Positions 6,379-6,726 of a DNA stretch of 6,726 nt are shown in pieces (position 1 is the first letter of the stretch; every line of letters begins with the position of its first letter). The notes under the pieces are model-generated. The model worked only from the letters and a program-made list of their open reading frames with translations, ran no database searches and was not told the origin of the DNA. This stretch comes from Bacteroidales bacterium UBA1216 (GTDB taxonomy: Bacteria; Bacteroidota; Bacteroidia; Bacteroidales; Paludibacteraceae). The position numbers were made by a program, and so were the translations under genes. Location of the stretch: positions 1-6,726 of the forward strand of contig DBXI01000024.1 of the NCBI GenBank assembly GCA_002309255.1, written 5' to 3'.

Positions 6379-6726
6379 CTATTCGAGCAGCATATCAAAC
6401 TGCTTCTTGAACTCACTCAGGTAAGGATTCTGTTCTTGCAGCACGCGGTACTTCTCCTCGGCGGTAAAGGCGCGTTTGGCTACCATGTTCTCTGCCACCT
6501 CGGTGCGCAGCAGCAGCCGGTCGTTCTTAAGTGCATCGCGCAGGATCGTCAATATCTGCCTGCCAAACTTCTTAAACTCCTCTTCCTGCCACGGGTTAAC
6601 GAAGGTCACAAGGGCTGTGTGGTCATCTATCAGGGTTGGTCGATGCGCATCGAGCATCGCTACCAGGCGCTGTTCACGTTTGAACGTTGCTTTCAGACCA
6701 ACCCACGCGCCGCTAAGTTGGTCTGC
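6379..6726 (-). CDS. dnaX: DNA polymerase III gamma/tau subunit, C-terminal 115 residues (cut by the right edge)
   Basis: The frame is open from the right edge to the TAG at 6379-6381; the internal ATG at 6657 is not the true start because coding continues upstream without a stop. The visible 115 residues have the pattern I know from the end of Bacteroidetes DnaX. A Trp-bearing helix (W8, followed by KATFKRE) comes first, then strands with VTFVNPWQEEEF (40-51). A charged helix follows (LRDALKNDRLLL), and the end is an EKYRVLQEQNP segment (91-101) with a final amphipathic helix. DnaX is the clamp-loader ATPase; its C-terminal tau part contacts the polymerase. The ATPase domain, which would prove the identity, lies outside the window, so the call rests on this tail alone. 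Nothing suggests that the gene is broken. Confidence 0.72.
   Translation of the reverse strand, partial: ADQLSGAWVGLKATFKREQRLVAMLDAHRPTLIDDHTALVTFVNPWQEEEFKKFGRQILTILRDALKNDRLLLRTEVAENMVAKRAFTAEEKYRVLQEQNPYLSEFKKQFDMLLE

Overview
All six genes in this window lie on the minus strand, so transcription runs from the right edge to the left. The features suggest a member of the Bacteroidales, from a gut, rumen or similar anaerobic habitat. The right edge carries a DnaX tail of the Bacteroidetes kind. Start codons lack strong Shine-Dalgarno sequences. The spacers hold short tandem repeats of a style I associate with this order. The genus cannot be fixed from the sequence alone.

In transcription order: (1) 6726-6379 is the last 115 codons of a protein that looks like the C-terminus of the DNA polymerase III gamma/tau subunit (dnaX). 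(2) A 109-base spacer (6270-6378) holds a 23-bp tandem repeat and a GC-rich imperfect inverted repeat. (3) 6269-4197 encodes a 690-residue exported two-domain protein: a calcineurin-like metallophosphoesterase fused to a PQQ-type beta-propeller. (4) Only 3 bases later, 4193-3276 encodes a D-2-hydroxyacid dehydrogenase. (5) A 40-base spacer is built almost entirely from four 8-bp repeats and leads to pepT (3235-1997), peptidase T. (6) Ten bases later comes hypB (1986-1270), a nickel-chaperone GTPase. (7) A 64-base AT-rich spacer contains five 8-bp GTTAAA-type units arranged around a hairpin. (8) The N-terminal 401 codons of a large iron-sulfur oxidoreductase (1205-1) run off the left edge.

The genes from the metallophosphoesterase to hypB are close enough (gaps of 3, 40 and 10 bases) to be one transcription unit, and the oxidoreductase may belong to it. 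The gene contents do not form an obvious single pathway. Peptide breakdown (pepT) and 2-keto/2-hydroxy acid reduction are ordinary metabolism. The pair most likely to work together is hypB and the Cys-rich oxidoreductase: a nickel-delivery GTPase directly upstream of a metalloprotein, with no [NiFe] hydrogenase subunit or other hyp gene in view. No RNA gene, insertion sequence, CRISPR array or convincing promoter or terminator was found. No stretch over 300 bases lacks a gene.
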